From Isoetes taiwanensis (lineage: Eukaryota > Streptophyta > Lycopodiopsida > Isoetales > Isoetaceae), in contig JAJEKV010000096.1 in NCBI GenBank assembly GCA_021234155.1, forward strand, positions 1 through 64,000: 64,000 nucleotides of DNA, in the 5' to 3' direction. Positions 36,001-46,102 of the stretch are shown here, piece by piece. The position numbers and the translations under genes are program-made. How positions within the stretch are numbered: position 1 is the first letter of the stretch; every line of letters starts with the position of its first letter. The notes below the pieces were generated by a model. The model saw only the letters and a program-made list of their open reading frames with translations, was not told the DNA's origin and ran no database searches.

Positions 36001-37957
36001 TCAAGGACAGCCATGTCTCCTCAGGCTAGGCAAATCGCGCGTGGCGCGATTTGTATTCCAATATGAAATCGCGCCAGGCGCGATTTGCTTATTTGACGAG
36101 AAACGTCTACCATCCCAGGAAGCCTTTGCTACTTAGAGAAGGCAAATCGCGCCTGACGCGATTTGTCTTCTAATATGAAATCGCGCGTGGCGCGATTTGC
36201 AAATACGAAAAATAAAAATGTAGGAAGAGAATTACCTTTTGTATAAGAATGTTTTTCCCATGTCGTTTAGGAGTGCGCTTATTTCGGCTAGTTCGGCAGG
36301 TGTTGTTGAGCCGCTCAGGAACCGGCAGTTTCTGACAGAATACAGCTTATAGAACAACTGATTCCCAGTATGCTGGGCCTTCTTGATGAGAATCTTCTGG
36401 GCCTCTATTGAATGCTGGCCATCTATTATCATAAAATGTATGTCTGGGTTCTCGATGAAGTCCTCCAGCTTGCTCCGAATGATTACCTTTTTCGTTCTGG
36501 TATCGTATGGCACTACATCTGCAGGCATTGGCACCTGCCCTGGATTTTCGATCATGCTGTTCAATATCTCCAAGGAGTGCTGCTTGTCATACCTTCTGCT
36601 GATATAAATAGCTTTAGTGGACCTGAAAAGCCTATCCACGTTGACTGGATGGGTGAAGCTCAGGCCCAGTGGATACTTGTCGGCATATTTCTTCAGTTTG
36701 CTCATTGCCTCCAACTGCCTGGCCTTGTCATCGTCACTTGTAAGGCCTGCTGTCACTTCTGTAGTTTCCCTGCCTTTGGAGCTAGCTTCTTCCTTATCCT
36801 TCACTGCCTGTAAGTAGACACTGCCCGAGGGCCTCGTGCTAATGGCTCGTCGAACAGCTGTAAGCCCCTCGCATATTCTTTTAGGAGTCAATGGCTCGCC
36901 AACTGTCCAGCCATATTTGAAGAGGTTATCGGCCATGTCGTCTGATCTTAATGCAGTCTCTTTAAAAGAGCTAGCACTGCATCGATTAATCTTCTTTAGA
37001 CTCTTCTTATGTTTTTGGCCCACTTCAACTAGCAAAGAACAGAAAGAATCGTCCTGTACTTCGCATGTAATAAGAATTCCCTGCTTCTTCATTTGATCAG
37101 TCTCTCTTACCCTTGACATGAATATGAGGTCTGTCTTCCCACCAGTTTTGAATATCTCCACATACCATTCTGACCCCTCTATAAGATCTTCTTCTGGACA
37201 TGGAGGTTCTACCTGAGCCTTTATTATTCCGGATGTATCTTCTAACGTCAATACATGCTGCAGGTCTGTAACAGTAACATCTTCATCTGTCCTTTGCTTT
37301 TTCTGGGCTGAAGAGGTCTCGCCTTGCTTGGTTCTCCTTTTGATTGGCTTTTGTGATCCTGTAAAATTACAGCACATGGTTTAATCTTTTAATGCTAAAA
37401 CATATGCTATGTCGAAATATATGCAAGAAAAATGCGCTTGGCGCGATTTGAAATTAGTACAGAGCAAAATCATTTACTTAAAATGCTAAGGACACAACTA
37501 ACTATAAAAAATACAACTTAAATTGTCGAATCTACATCTCAAGATATAGAAACTAATGTAATGCTTATTCAACTGAGGCTTTGACACAAATAACTATAAA
37601 CACCACAACTTAAAGAGTTGAATCTTCATCAGAGGACACAACAAACTATAAAAAACACAACTAACTACCGAATACTGTTTAGCCACACATTAAGCACACA
37701 TTTTTGGGACATATGAACTCAAATATTAGAGGACACATGCTTCTTCTCGGATAATAACAGAAAAACATCCTAAAAAATCTAACCAAAAGAAGGGACACAG
37801 AAATCAATTACAGAACAAAAACAGATCCATTACCTGAGGCGCTTGCTGGAATTGTGCTTTATGCTTGTTCAGAAACCTCCAGGCTTGGGATTTGTGCTTT
37901 GGGCTGTCGCCCACCTCTACCTGCGCCTCGGCCGCGGCCAGAACCTCTAGACGCCAT
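33065..37957 (-). pseudogene. Fused gene: ParB-like, N4/N6-methylase-like and FCP1-like domains
   Basis: Exons, leftward: A 37957-37834 (MASRGSGRGRGAGRGGRQ), B 37358-36236, C 35765-33788, D 33590-33065. All junctions have GT-AG sites, and phases agree at A/B (phase 1), B/C and C/D (phase 2). Exon B ends in a ParB/sulfiredoxin-fold-like region with MIIDGQHSIEAQK (about 36430-36390). Exon C has a Lys-rich linker, HDITLFVLDSR (about 34940) where N4/N6 methylases have DPPY, an acidic Glu/Asp run, and LIEAFCPLGTTCWELHVGG with REALKLARKC (about 34370-34260) where they have the AdoMet FxGxG motif; both motifs are degenerate, so methyl transfer is unlikely. Exon D has VFDLNGVLCRT, CAIWSSMEHRN, EGMVMVDDG and PPYHP of FCP1-type phosphatases, with Asn for the second catalytic Asp. 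Lesions: TAA 37861-37859, TGA 34609-34607, frameshifts near 34195, 33380 and 33270. The fused model is inference from splice phase. Confidence 0.65.
35825..36198. repeat. Long intronic hairpin (about 150-bp arms)
   Basis: Arms 35825-35973 and 36049-36198 are inverted copies, about 90 percent identical by eye, with a loop of 75 bases. Each arm holds three palindromes joined by matching spacers (CATATTAGAA, TTGCCTTCTCTAA, AGACGTTTCTCGTC); the loop holds a seventh. The hairpin fills most of the 470-base intron between the ParB-like and methylase-like exons. The transcript could fold into a long double-stranded RNA. Confidence 0.93.
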
Positions 37958-38346
37958 AGAACTGCAAGTGCAGATAATATGAGACTGGGGTTTTGGTTTA
38001 AACTTATATGTATGCGTTCATAATCTAGGCCATCAGATTTACAACCGTAAATTCAAATTCGCGTCCTTTTAAATTTATACCGCCTTAATTAACCGCCCGT
38101 CCCGCTCATTTACAAATTTAAAATGTGTTTTTCTTTTTCGTGCAATTTCAAGATAACAATTAATTATTAATTTCAAGAAACGCATATGTGGCAATCTACT
38201 ACCACCTAATCAGCCACCTACTATCAGAGCGCCCAAGATCATTCCTACTATCAGAGCGCCCAAGAACAATCGACTATCAGAGCGCCCAAGATCCGTCTAC
38301 AACGCCTTCAATCCCATTCGATCGAGCCGCCTTCAATCCCATTCGA
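37958..38346. promoter_or_regulatory. Intergenic region between divergent genes, with direct repeats
   Basis: The fused gene reads left from 37957 and a broken plus-strand gene starts at about 38344, so this is a divergent promoter region. CTATCAGAGCGCCCAAGA occurs three times at about 38220-38295, and GCCTTCAATCCCATTCGAT twice at about 38304-38348. They sit where a promoter or leader of the plus-strand gene would be. Use as regulatory sites is inference. Confidence 0.45.
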
Positions 38347-38693
38347 TGTCTGCTGAACTATGGTGAGTGTCTGATGTCCGAATGCATTCTCTTGTTCTCT
38401 ATTTTTCGTCCTCTATTTTTTCCAATGCATTCTGGTTCTTTATCAGTGTCGGAGAAGAATGCTATCTTTTAACAGCAAACTTGAAGTGCCGAGTAGGCTT
38501 ATGTAAAATCGAAGATCTGAATCCAAGTTCTATGTGTCATGGTGTTCCTCTTGGAAACAAGCCAGAAGATTTCCATTATAAACTGCAATTATGAAGATGA
38601 GGCTCTTCCAAGAAGACATCCCGGTGGTGATACAGTTGGTGAAAGCGTGGGCACATTTGTAGCATGGCCAAAAGAACGTCTGAAAAAGGTATG
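38344..38693 (+). pseudogene. En/Spm-type plant transposon domain fragment
   Basis: A possible first exon MSAELW ends at a donor TATGGTGAGTG. The following coding block reads MCHGVPLGNKPEDFHYK, then after a one-base frame change NCNYEDEALPRRHP, GDTVGESVGTFVAWPKERLK, ending at the donor AAAGGTATGT. The pair HGVPLG and FVAWP is typical of a domain found in plant CACTA-associated proteins and related C-terminal regions. No transposase core is present. Confidence 0.5.
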
Positions 38694-39027
38694 TATATTT
38701 GGATATTAAAAAAAAAAAAAGAATATATCATAACATCTGCGTGATGTTGTGAATTTTGAATTCTGTGATGGTCTTTAGCCAGTCTTATCAACCCCATGAA
38801 ACTGCACATTAATGAAAATATGTAGTTTCTTGGGGTTGGTCATACTGGCTGGAGGGCATCACAGGATTCAATGTTTTCGACATTGCATATAAAAAAACAT
38901 AATAAACTAATGACAGAAAAGTTTAGTGCAAAATTGCGCCAGGCGCGAGTTTGTATTCATATTCCAAAAAAGTATATGTACATTTCTTCTTCTGCAAAAA
39001 TGCGCCAGGCGCGAATTCTTTCTATCT

Positions 39028-39447
39028 CTACAATATGTCACACAGGCCCACTTCATCGGCCCAATACCGCAAAAAGTCCCACCTGAACCACCCTGATATG
39101 ACAGGATCCTCATCTTCCCTGCGAATGTCGAGTCTCCAAACCAGAGTGTTGTATCAATCCTTGATACTATAAATCAAATCCTCGTACTTATTTGTTGGCA
39201 TGAGCCTTACTAGGAGCATGAGGAGCCGCATATGTCCAGAGATGCGATGGAAGTGTTCCCATGGCCCCTGATACAGACTGTCTACTGGATTCTCCAACTC
39301 TCTTTGAACGTTTTGAACAGCACAATCAAGTAATATCTTGTACAGGGTCCAGAGTTGATGGTCGTCCAGGGGAAGTGTATTTGAACTAGAACCAGCCAGT
39401 GTATTTGAACTAGGATCAGCCAGTGTCCATGCATAAGGAAAATCCAT
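39028..39447 (-). pseudogene. Unrecognised protein of about 139 residues with one in-frame TGA
   Basis: From ATG 39447 the frame runs MDFPYAWTLADPSSNT, HQLWTLYKILLDCAVQ, WEHFHRISGHMRLLMLLVR to DLIYSIKD, meets a TGA, then continues YNTLVWRLDIRRED, VISGWFRWDFLRYWADEVG to a TAG at 39028-39030. Composition after the TGA remains protein-like, so the TGA looks like a single lesion (perhaps Trp or Arg) or an error. It is flanked by the P palindromes on both sides, like the exons of the fused gene, and may be an exon or small gene of the same system. No family recognised. Confidence 0.4.
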
Positions 39448-39739
39448 GGCACTAGAACGAGAGAAATTAAGTAATTAGCAAATGATATATTACTCTCCCC
39501 ATAAAACGATTCTGAACATACATAATTCAAAACGCGCCAGGCGCGTTTGCTTTGTTTTTTTTCACAGATCTATTTCACACGCGCCTGGCGCGATTTGTAT
39601 ATGGCCGTATGAAATAGAAAAGCCAAACTAAAAACGCGCCTGGCGCGCTTTGATTAACCTAGTGGAAAAACGTAACCAAGAAATAGAAATGCGCCAAGCG
39701 CGATTTCTCCCATTCTAACATATTATTCTAACAGAGCAT

Positions 39740-40108
39740 AATGCAGAAATAGAATTCATTGTTTAGTTCATTGTTTTAGTTCATTGTTTAGTTCATTGTT
39801 TTAGTTCATTATTTAGAGCAGATAGAGGAAGAGCTAGTGAAATAGAATAAGAGCAGATACAGCATAATCATATAAGCAAGATCATAGAGCAAATATATCA
39901 TACAGCAGATAGATCATAGATCATAGAGCAGATAGATCATAGATCATAGATCATAAAGCAAGATCATAGAGCAGATAGATCATAGATCATTATTTACTTC
40001 ATTATTTTAGATCATTAATTAGAACAGATAGAGGAAGAGCTAGTGAAATAGAATAAGAGCAGATCATATAGGCAAGATAACAGGAAATAACTAACTTTAT
40101 GTAAATAA
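39740..40108. repeat. TTCATTGTTTAG and GATAGATCATA simple repeats
   Basis: GTTCATTGTTTTA repeats four times near 39760-39820. GATCATAGAGCAGATA units follow to about 40000, and GAGGAAGAGCTAGTGAAATAGAATAAGAGCAGAT-type sequence occurs twice (about 39828 and 40029). No coding signal. Confidence 0.75.
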
Positions 40109-41180
40109 CATTCGAGCAATAGATTCGAGAAGCCTTAAGAAGCCGAGAAAAAGCAATAGCAGCTACTTTGGAGATAAAGCAATAGCAGCCGAGAAGCTTT
40201 AACACAAAAAACCAAAGTTATTCAAAGTCAGAGAGATTGTAGAGAGCCGAAAAGCCAAAAAAACCAGAAAACCTTGTATAGAGCCTACAAACCTTGTATA
40301 GAACCTTGTATTGAGCCGAAAACCCTAAAGCAGATGATTGTAGAAGCCGAAAAGTCGAGATTGTTGCAGATAGAAGCCGAGAAGCAGATAGAAGTCGAGA
40401 TTATTGCAGATAGAAGCAGAGAAGCAGATAGAAGTCGAGATTGAAGTCGAGAAGCAGATAGAAGTCGAGATTGTTGCAGATAGAAGCAGAGAAGCAGGTA
40501 GAAGTCGAGATTGAAGCCGAGAAGTAGATAGAAGCAACGAGCGACAGTGTCTTCAACGAGATTGAAGTCGAGATAGCGCCTAGATTGCATGCAGAGATGC
40601 TCGAAAGCGCCAGAAAAGCCGATTGCAGATAGGTCGAAAGCGCCAGAAGAGAAGATCGAAAGAGAGACAGAAAACTGGAAAAAGTTGGAAAGGGATTGTA
40701 AACTTGAAATAATAACTGCTTTAAAAAATTCGTACCGCGCCATAATAACTGCCGCGAAAATTTATTACAAGGGTTATAAGTTATAAGATTTAAGGTTAAT
40801 AGTTTTAAGGTTAATAGATTTAAGGTTAATAGTTTTAAGGTTAATAGTTTTAAGGTTTATAAGTTAAGGTTATTAGTTAAGGTTAATATTTTTAAGTTCA
40901 TAAATAAGGTTATAAGTTTAAAAGTTTATGAATTTGAATTTAGAAGTTTTAAGTTTTAGAAGTTTTAAGGTTATATTTATTGAAGGTTAGAAGTCTTAAC
41001 CTTAAAACTTCTAACCTTAAAAGTGCTAACCTATAATAAGCTTTAAAGTTGTTTCTAAGGTTACAACATTTAAGGTTATTATAAGTTAATATATTATAGG
41101 TTAACTTATTATTATTATAGATTAAGTTATTATAGGTTATTAAGGTTATTATTAAGGTTAACTTTCATTTAAGAACATGT
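40109..41180. repeat. GAAGCAGATAGAAGTCGAGA and GGTTAATAG repeat tracts, copy B
   Basis: The part to about 40560 is the clean version of the tract at the window start. The part 40790-41180 corresponds to 644-1010 with one extra GGTTATTA unit. Between them, 40589-40786 holds a short frame whose end (KNSYRAIITAAKIYYKGYKL) is shared with copy A; upstream of it the copies differ and it is not called a gene. Confidence 0.7.
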
Positions 41181-41243
41181 TAGGGAGATGTTATTTGGAT
41201 ATGCTAACTTACTATAGGTTTTTATGCATTTTAGGTCAATGGC

Positions 41244-44212
41244 ATGCAAAATGCTAAATCCCCCAAGGCCCCCAACGATGGTGATCAAGGCAAGGAAAAA
41301 TCCCCAACTAATGAAGATGACAAAGATGATGGGAAAAGAAAGGAAAAGACCAGAAATGAAAAGGATGAAGATGACAAAGATGATGGCAAAGGAAAGGAAA
41401 AGACCTCAAATGAAAAGGATGATGCCAAAGGAAAGGAAATTGTACTTTATACTCGGGTCGATTGGAAAAACAAAAAGGTCAAGATCCTGCATGCATGCAA
41501 AGAGGAGGCAAGAGGGAGAAGGGATTATTGTTCTAGCAGATCCTATCAATGCAAAGAATGATGAAAGATTAGGGGAGGACAAAGTTAGGTGTGGCAATCT
41601 CAAAATTATATGACAATTGGAAGGAAAAGGGTTCAGGCAAACAAGAATGCCTAGCTTGTGTGAAGCAACTACAGGTTCCAACTATTGTTGCATGGCCTAG
41701 GGACAGTATTCAACTGGAGGGGAACTACACGTTTCCTATAGATGTAGAACCATTGTCAACAATGTTCACACAGTGTAGCAAGAGGCCACTTCCAACTTTC
41801 AAACATTATCCCACCAAAAGATGCAAGTCAGATTATGATTGTTCTCCTGAAGCTATGATGAAGGTTAGAGGAGCTGAATGTTGTTGGGCTTCTTGTGTTA
41901 GAATGTTCACAATAGAGGAGTTGGTGGGAGCAAGAGCTACATATCAGGAACATAAGTGTGATAGCAGGAGGAATTTCATGTACACCATATTTGGCTATGC
42001 AATTCAGGATGAAAGATCAAAGAAGAAAAGATTCCCATTGAATGGAAAGTGGATATGTTCAAAAGCATGGATGGCTATACATGGAATTCCAACCTCTTCT
42101 TGGCAATAACCGGCAAAAGAGACATGAAAATGGTAGTAAAATTGCATTGCATGGGAACACCGGCCCGGTAAGGCCTACCTCAAGAACTATAGCTGCAAAG
42201 GAAATATTTGAAAGATATGTGGATTTCAATGCAAAAAAACATGCCACATAAGAGTAAGAAGGATGAACAGGGTAGAGTTATTGTTGAAAAGAGATTGCCA
42301 TCCCATTGTACCCGTAAGAGCATATTAGAGGAAATAAATGCATTGCTTCGAAACTTGGAGTGGCCTCTATATCCCAGCCCAGTTTTAGTAGGCTATGGAA
42401 TAAGCATTTCAAGCATGTGACCATAGCAACTTCAAACAACTTTGTCAAGTGCAATTTATGTGCTAAGTTGAAGGAGACACTAGATAAGACTGTGCAACCA
42501 AGTCTAAGGGCAAAGATAAGGGAACATATGAAGGACCATATGACGATCAACTATCATGTAGATCAACTTATTGGATGTGGAGGACCTTATCTCGCAATGG
42601 AACCTAATAACTATCTATGTATTATACATGATAAAATGGACCAACGAAGACTTGTCTTCCACAATTCAAGTACATTCCTAAGTCATGTGGAAGATCATAC
42701 CCTTTGCTGCATTTCAATGATCGGGGCAATATTGCATGGGCAGTCTCAGACTATTATGGCCATTTCAGTTTAGAGTTGTGGAGTGATGGTCCTGATTTTC
42801 ACATTGGGAGTATCATGAGGGTGTTTAAGAAACTATGAGAAGGGTTACAATGGTCACCTCTGAGATCCTACATTAGCCGGCACTACATAGTGCATTGTTG
42901 GATGGAACCCCTAATAGTATTGAAAAGTTTAGCAAGGCAAGATTTAGGAGGAATGGACCTAATGAACATGTTGGAGCTTCAACATCTCGTGCTAAACCTC
43001 GAGATCCGCCTTGAAAAAGCTCCTCTTGCAACTAGATAATTGTGTTGGTCAAAATAAGAACAGTGGATGTTTTCTTTCCTATCCTACTTAACAACAAATG
43101 TGGGTATTTTTGAAAGAGTCAATTTGGGGTTCCTAATGCCCTGGACATACTCATGAGGATGTGGATGCATTGTTTGGAAAATATAGTCATGTATTGAGAC
43201 AAAGCAGACAGCTACCAACTTTCCCGGGCTATTGGAAATATTTCATGGATGTACAAATCCATTCTCCTATAGGATCTATCATAGAAGAAGTGCCTGATTG
43301 GAAGAATTTTGTGGATGGTTATGCTCTCGACATGGAAGGTCATTCTAGACCTCTTCAATTCACTTTTTGGGTGAGAGAAGGGATTCCAATCATGCAATGG
43401 AAAATGAGACCTTTAGAGGAGAAGTGGAGAGGTGGGGCGAAATTTGGCACGAGGGATGCAAATGGCAAGCCTATGATACCTCCCCGGTCAACCAAAAGCT
43501 CTAAAACCAACTGGAGAAGTCAAGCAATTGGGATTGACTAAGGATGGCATCAATGACTACATCAAGCATTGGCAAACTAATTCAGATGAGACTAATCGTG
43601 CATTGATAGATTATTGGAAGAAGGTGATCAACTTGTTGGATGAGGTAGACACATCCTCGGAAGAGCCGAAAGAAGGGTGGTTCCCTAAAAGTAAGTGGAA
43701 AACATTAGCCGGTGTCGACGAAGATGATGGTACCATTAGTAGCATTGTGAAGGCATATGCTCCTCCTCAATCGATAAACACTATGTTGGTCCTAAGAAGG
43801 ATAGGCCAAAATATTTAGGCATGGATTGTTATGAACCTTCTACCGACGTGGAGTGCCACCAATTTGTAGTAGTAAAACCAAAGAGATCTAGAGACCTATC
43901 CAAAGTGGTTGGGATACACTATCTCGGATATTTGCAAAGAAGAAGGTGATGTTAACTTCAATAAGGTGCGCGTGGAATGGTGGTGTCCAAGACATCGGTT
44001 GAGTAATGTCACCGATAAAGAAAGATATTCATTGTTGGACAAAGAGGTGGAGGAGAAATCCAAGTGATCCCGATCTTTGGCTAGACATTGAAACCAGATT
44101 GTACTTTCGTGGACTCCAAAAACTATTCCTAGTAAAACAAATGAGAGTTACAATACCTCAGGATGTAAGGAATAAGGTTCTCATATCCTTGGGGATGCTA
44201 GTGGAAAAATGA
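41244..44212 (+). pseudogene. DUF7869-type transposase gene of element P, copy B
   Basis: This is the better preserved copy. After the Lys/Asp repeat region it reads ECLACVKQLQVPTIVAWPRD, CSKRPLPTFKHYP, a Cys block ECCWASC with HKCDSRRNFMY, then VIVEKRLPSHCTRK, SRLWNKHFKHVTI with CNLCAKLKE (42450), CIIHDKMDQ (about 42630), QLDNCVGQNKN (43029-43061), GHTHEDVDALFGKYS (43143-43187), GYALDMEGHSRPLQF and a long C-terminal region with TKDGINDYIKHWQ. The Asp, Asp, Glu/Asp order suggests a DDE nuclease that would mobilise P. Frame changes remain near 41500, 42108, 42370, 42770-43140, 43470 and 43790, so it is probably inactive. Its position next to the right inverted repeat is usual for a transposase gene. 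Confidence 0.7.
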
Positions 44213-44432
44213 AAAACAGTTACTATGTATCTTTTCTACAGTTAATAAAAGTTGTGTACTACTTGAGTTCCATGATATATGATTTTGTAATTTGAAGTTA
44301 AGGTGTGAGTTTATATTCCCGTGTGTGATTATATGTTAACGTCTATTCTAGTCTAAGGGCAACAAAGTTACTAAAAAAGTGAATTTAACAAAGTTACTAA
44401 AAAAGTGCAATATAAAATTTATCCCAAAATTA

Positions 44433-44464
44433 AGACATAATCCCAATTTAATTGAATGATGGTT
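44433..44464 (-). repeat. Right terminal inverted repeat of element P
   Basis: Reverse complement of 32069-32100 without a mismatch, followed by the target copy ACAT. The subterminal direct repeats of AACAAAGTTACTAAAAAAGTG lie at about 44369-44408. The corresponding end in copy A is 4255-4286, with one mismatch. Confidence 0.9.
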
Positions 44465-44468
44465 ACAT

Positions 44469-44765
44469 AGAATCATGGGGAATCTAGGTGGATCTTGAGA
44501 CAATCTTTGGGAATCTAGGGGATCTCAAGGGAACCTTAGGGAATCTCATGAAAATCTTTGAGAATCTCGAGGAATCCAAGGGAATCTTCATAAAATTTTT
44601 GAGAGTATAGGGGAATCTAGGGGAACCTTTACAAAATTTGAATGAATCTAGGAGAATCTACATAGGATCTACATAGAATCGTGAGGAATTTATGAGCATC
44701 TTGGAATAATCTTTGAGAATCTAGAGAAATCTTTGTAGAATCTTAAAAATCTAAGGGCATCTTCC
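44469..44765 (+). repeat. GGAATCTAGGGGAATCTT minisatellite, copy B
   Basis: Near-identical to 4287-4580 and continuous in register with the array ending at 32064 once P is removed. Confidence 0.85.
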
Positions 44766-45810
44766 ACCATCCACATCGTTGGGTCAGCCTCATGTAGTCC
44801 TTCATAGTACAAACACTTGTATAACTATATAATCTTTTTATTTAGCTCAACAGCCTATCCCTGGGTGTCACATTATCTTGAAGCCTAACCTATCCACGTG
44901 TCCTAAAATTTGACATGGAATTATTTTAAACCGTTAGATCTTGATCTATAAAAATGAACGCGTGAGAAAATTAGTTATTCTTGAAATGTCAGCTCTGTCT
45001 TTCTGCTCTTCTCTCGCTTTTGCCTCCTTCCCGTCTTTCATTTCCCAGTAGTTGTGGCTTCTCTTCATCCAGGATTTTCCTATTTTCCTGGTGTTTGTCT
45101 AAGTTTTGGAGTCCGTGATTTTCTTCATTCTTGGATAAACCAGTTTGTTCTATTTTTCCTTCTTTCGTTTTGTCGTGTTTGCTCCCGGATTGCCAGGCAT
45201 CAACTCTAGCCCTTTGCGCTTTTTCAAGGATCTGCGACAATTTCAGGACATGTGTTTCTTCAGGATGAGGCAGTTTTGTCATGTTGGGGATTTGGTTTCT
45301 ACGGCCAACAAAGGTTTTTGACCGGATCTTGAGTAGACCAGTTGCCATCACTGAAACCAATCTTCTTGCGACGAAGTCGGAAGGACAAAACCTCTTTCTG
45401 CATTCGAGAAGTACTGTTTCCATCGGAAATTCATAAACCTGGTGCTTGCTTTGAGGTAAGAAAATTTTTCGTGATATTAATCATAGCTCAAAAGGTTATC
45501 TAGAAATGTAGTCCCGACCATCGTACCCTTTCTTACAAAAACTGTTGGATTTTCAAGATGTGCCTTAGTCCATGTCTTATAGCCCGGTTTTGAATAGATA
45601 TTACCTGTCCAGACATGAACCCATTCATCGCCATAGGGATTTCTCTACAAATTCTCTGTTTAATTCTACACAAGTTTCTGGAAACTTATTGTGCATAATA
45701 GTGGATTTTTTTTTCAGAAAAGGAAAGGAAGCACCTTCTACCATCCACATCGTAGGGTCGGCCTCATGTAGTCCTTCATAGTACATACACTGCTATATAA
45801 TCTTTTTTGG
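44757..45810. repeat. About 1-kb segment flanked by about 80-bp direct repeats, copy B
   Basis: Same structure as 4568-5655, with repeats at about 44765-44835 and 45740-45808. It includes the TATA-like CTATAAAAATG (about 44946) and the splice-donor-like GAGGTAAG (about 45452). A 14-base segment around TCTGTTATCAG present in copy A is absent here (about 45477). Confidence 0.6.
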
Positions 45811-46102
45811 GTTGCCCCTAGGAGGGGCAAACCCTTGCTCATGTGGGTTTTCGACATATTCTAGGCATATGCTAACATATGCTTAGAATATATCAAACAC
45901 TTGCTCCAAACTTGCTTTGTTGGTTGTAAACCGGCGGTCGCCCGGTGTTGTTGGGCGAATCTTTGTGCAAACCGGCTAACCGGCTGAAATCTACAATTTG
46001 TTTCGCTTTGTCCGCGGCAAACTCCGGAGGCTAGATTGATCTAGGGCTGGGTTCGAATGGCAAAGCTCCATTTGCGCGATCCCTTTGCGCACATATCGTG
46101 CT

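Larger units (their letters stand above)
33638..39706. repeat. Dispersed array of 16 GC-rich palindromes
   Basis: Copies of about 21 bp centred on AATCGCGCCAGGCGCGATT start near 33638, 33707, 35825, 35858, 35936, 36032, 36066, 36144, 36178, 37429, 38931, 38996, 39529, 39579, 39631 and 39686. The centre is CCAGG/CCTGG in most and CCACG/CGTGG in three. Every copy lies in an intron or between genes; none is in an exon. None was found elsewhere in the window. The sites could be recognised by a protein encoded in P, form cruciforms, or be a tiny mobile unit. Confidence 0.9.
32069..44464. mobile_element. DNA element P, 12.4 kb, complete between 32-bp inverted repeats
   Basis: The terminal inverted repeats (32069-32100 and 44433-44464) are identical over 32 bp, beginning AACCATCATTCAATTAAATT. 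ACAT is duplicated at 32065-32068 and 44465-44468, and the two flanks join into a normal minisatellite unit. Inside are a minus-strand gene joining ParB-like, methylase-like and FCP1-like domains; two smaller broken genes; an array of GC-rich palindromes; simple repeats; and the plus-strand DUF7869-type transposase gene. A 4-bp duplication with these termini does not fit a superfamily I can name. The accessory genes may be native to the element or captured host DNA. Confidence 0.8.

Noticed and set aside
33638-39706. CRISPR array suggested by repeated palindromes.
   Set aside because: Spacing is irregular, the sites lie in introns of a plant gene, and there are no unique spacers of constant length or cas genes.
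40285-40743. A 152-codon minus-strand frame rich in Ser and Leu (RLLSAS repeats).
   Set aside because: It is the antisense of a simple minisatellite, and the homologous tract in copy A does not keep it. Low-complexity artefact.
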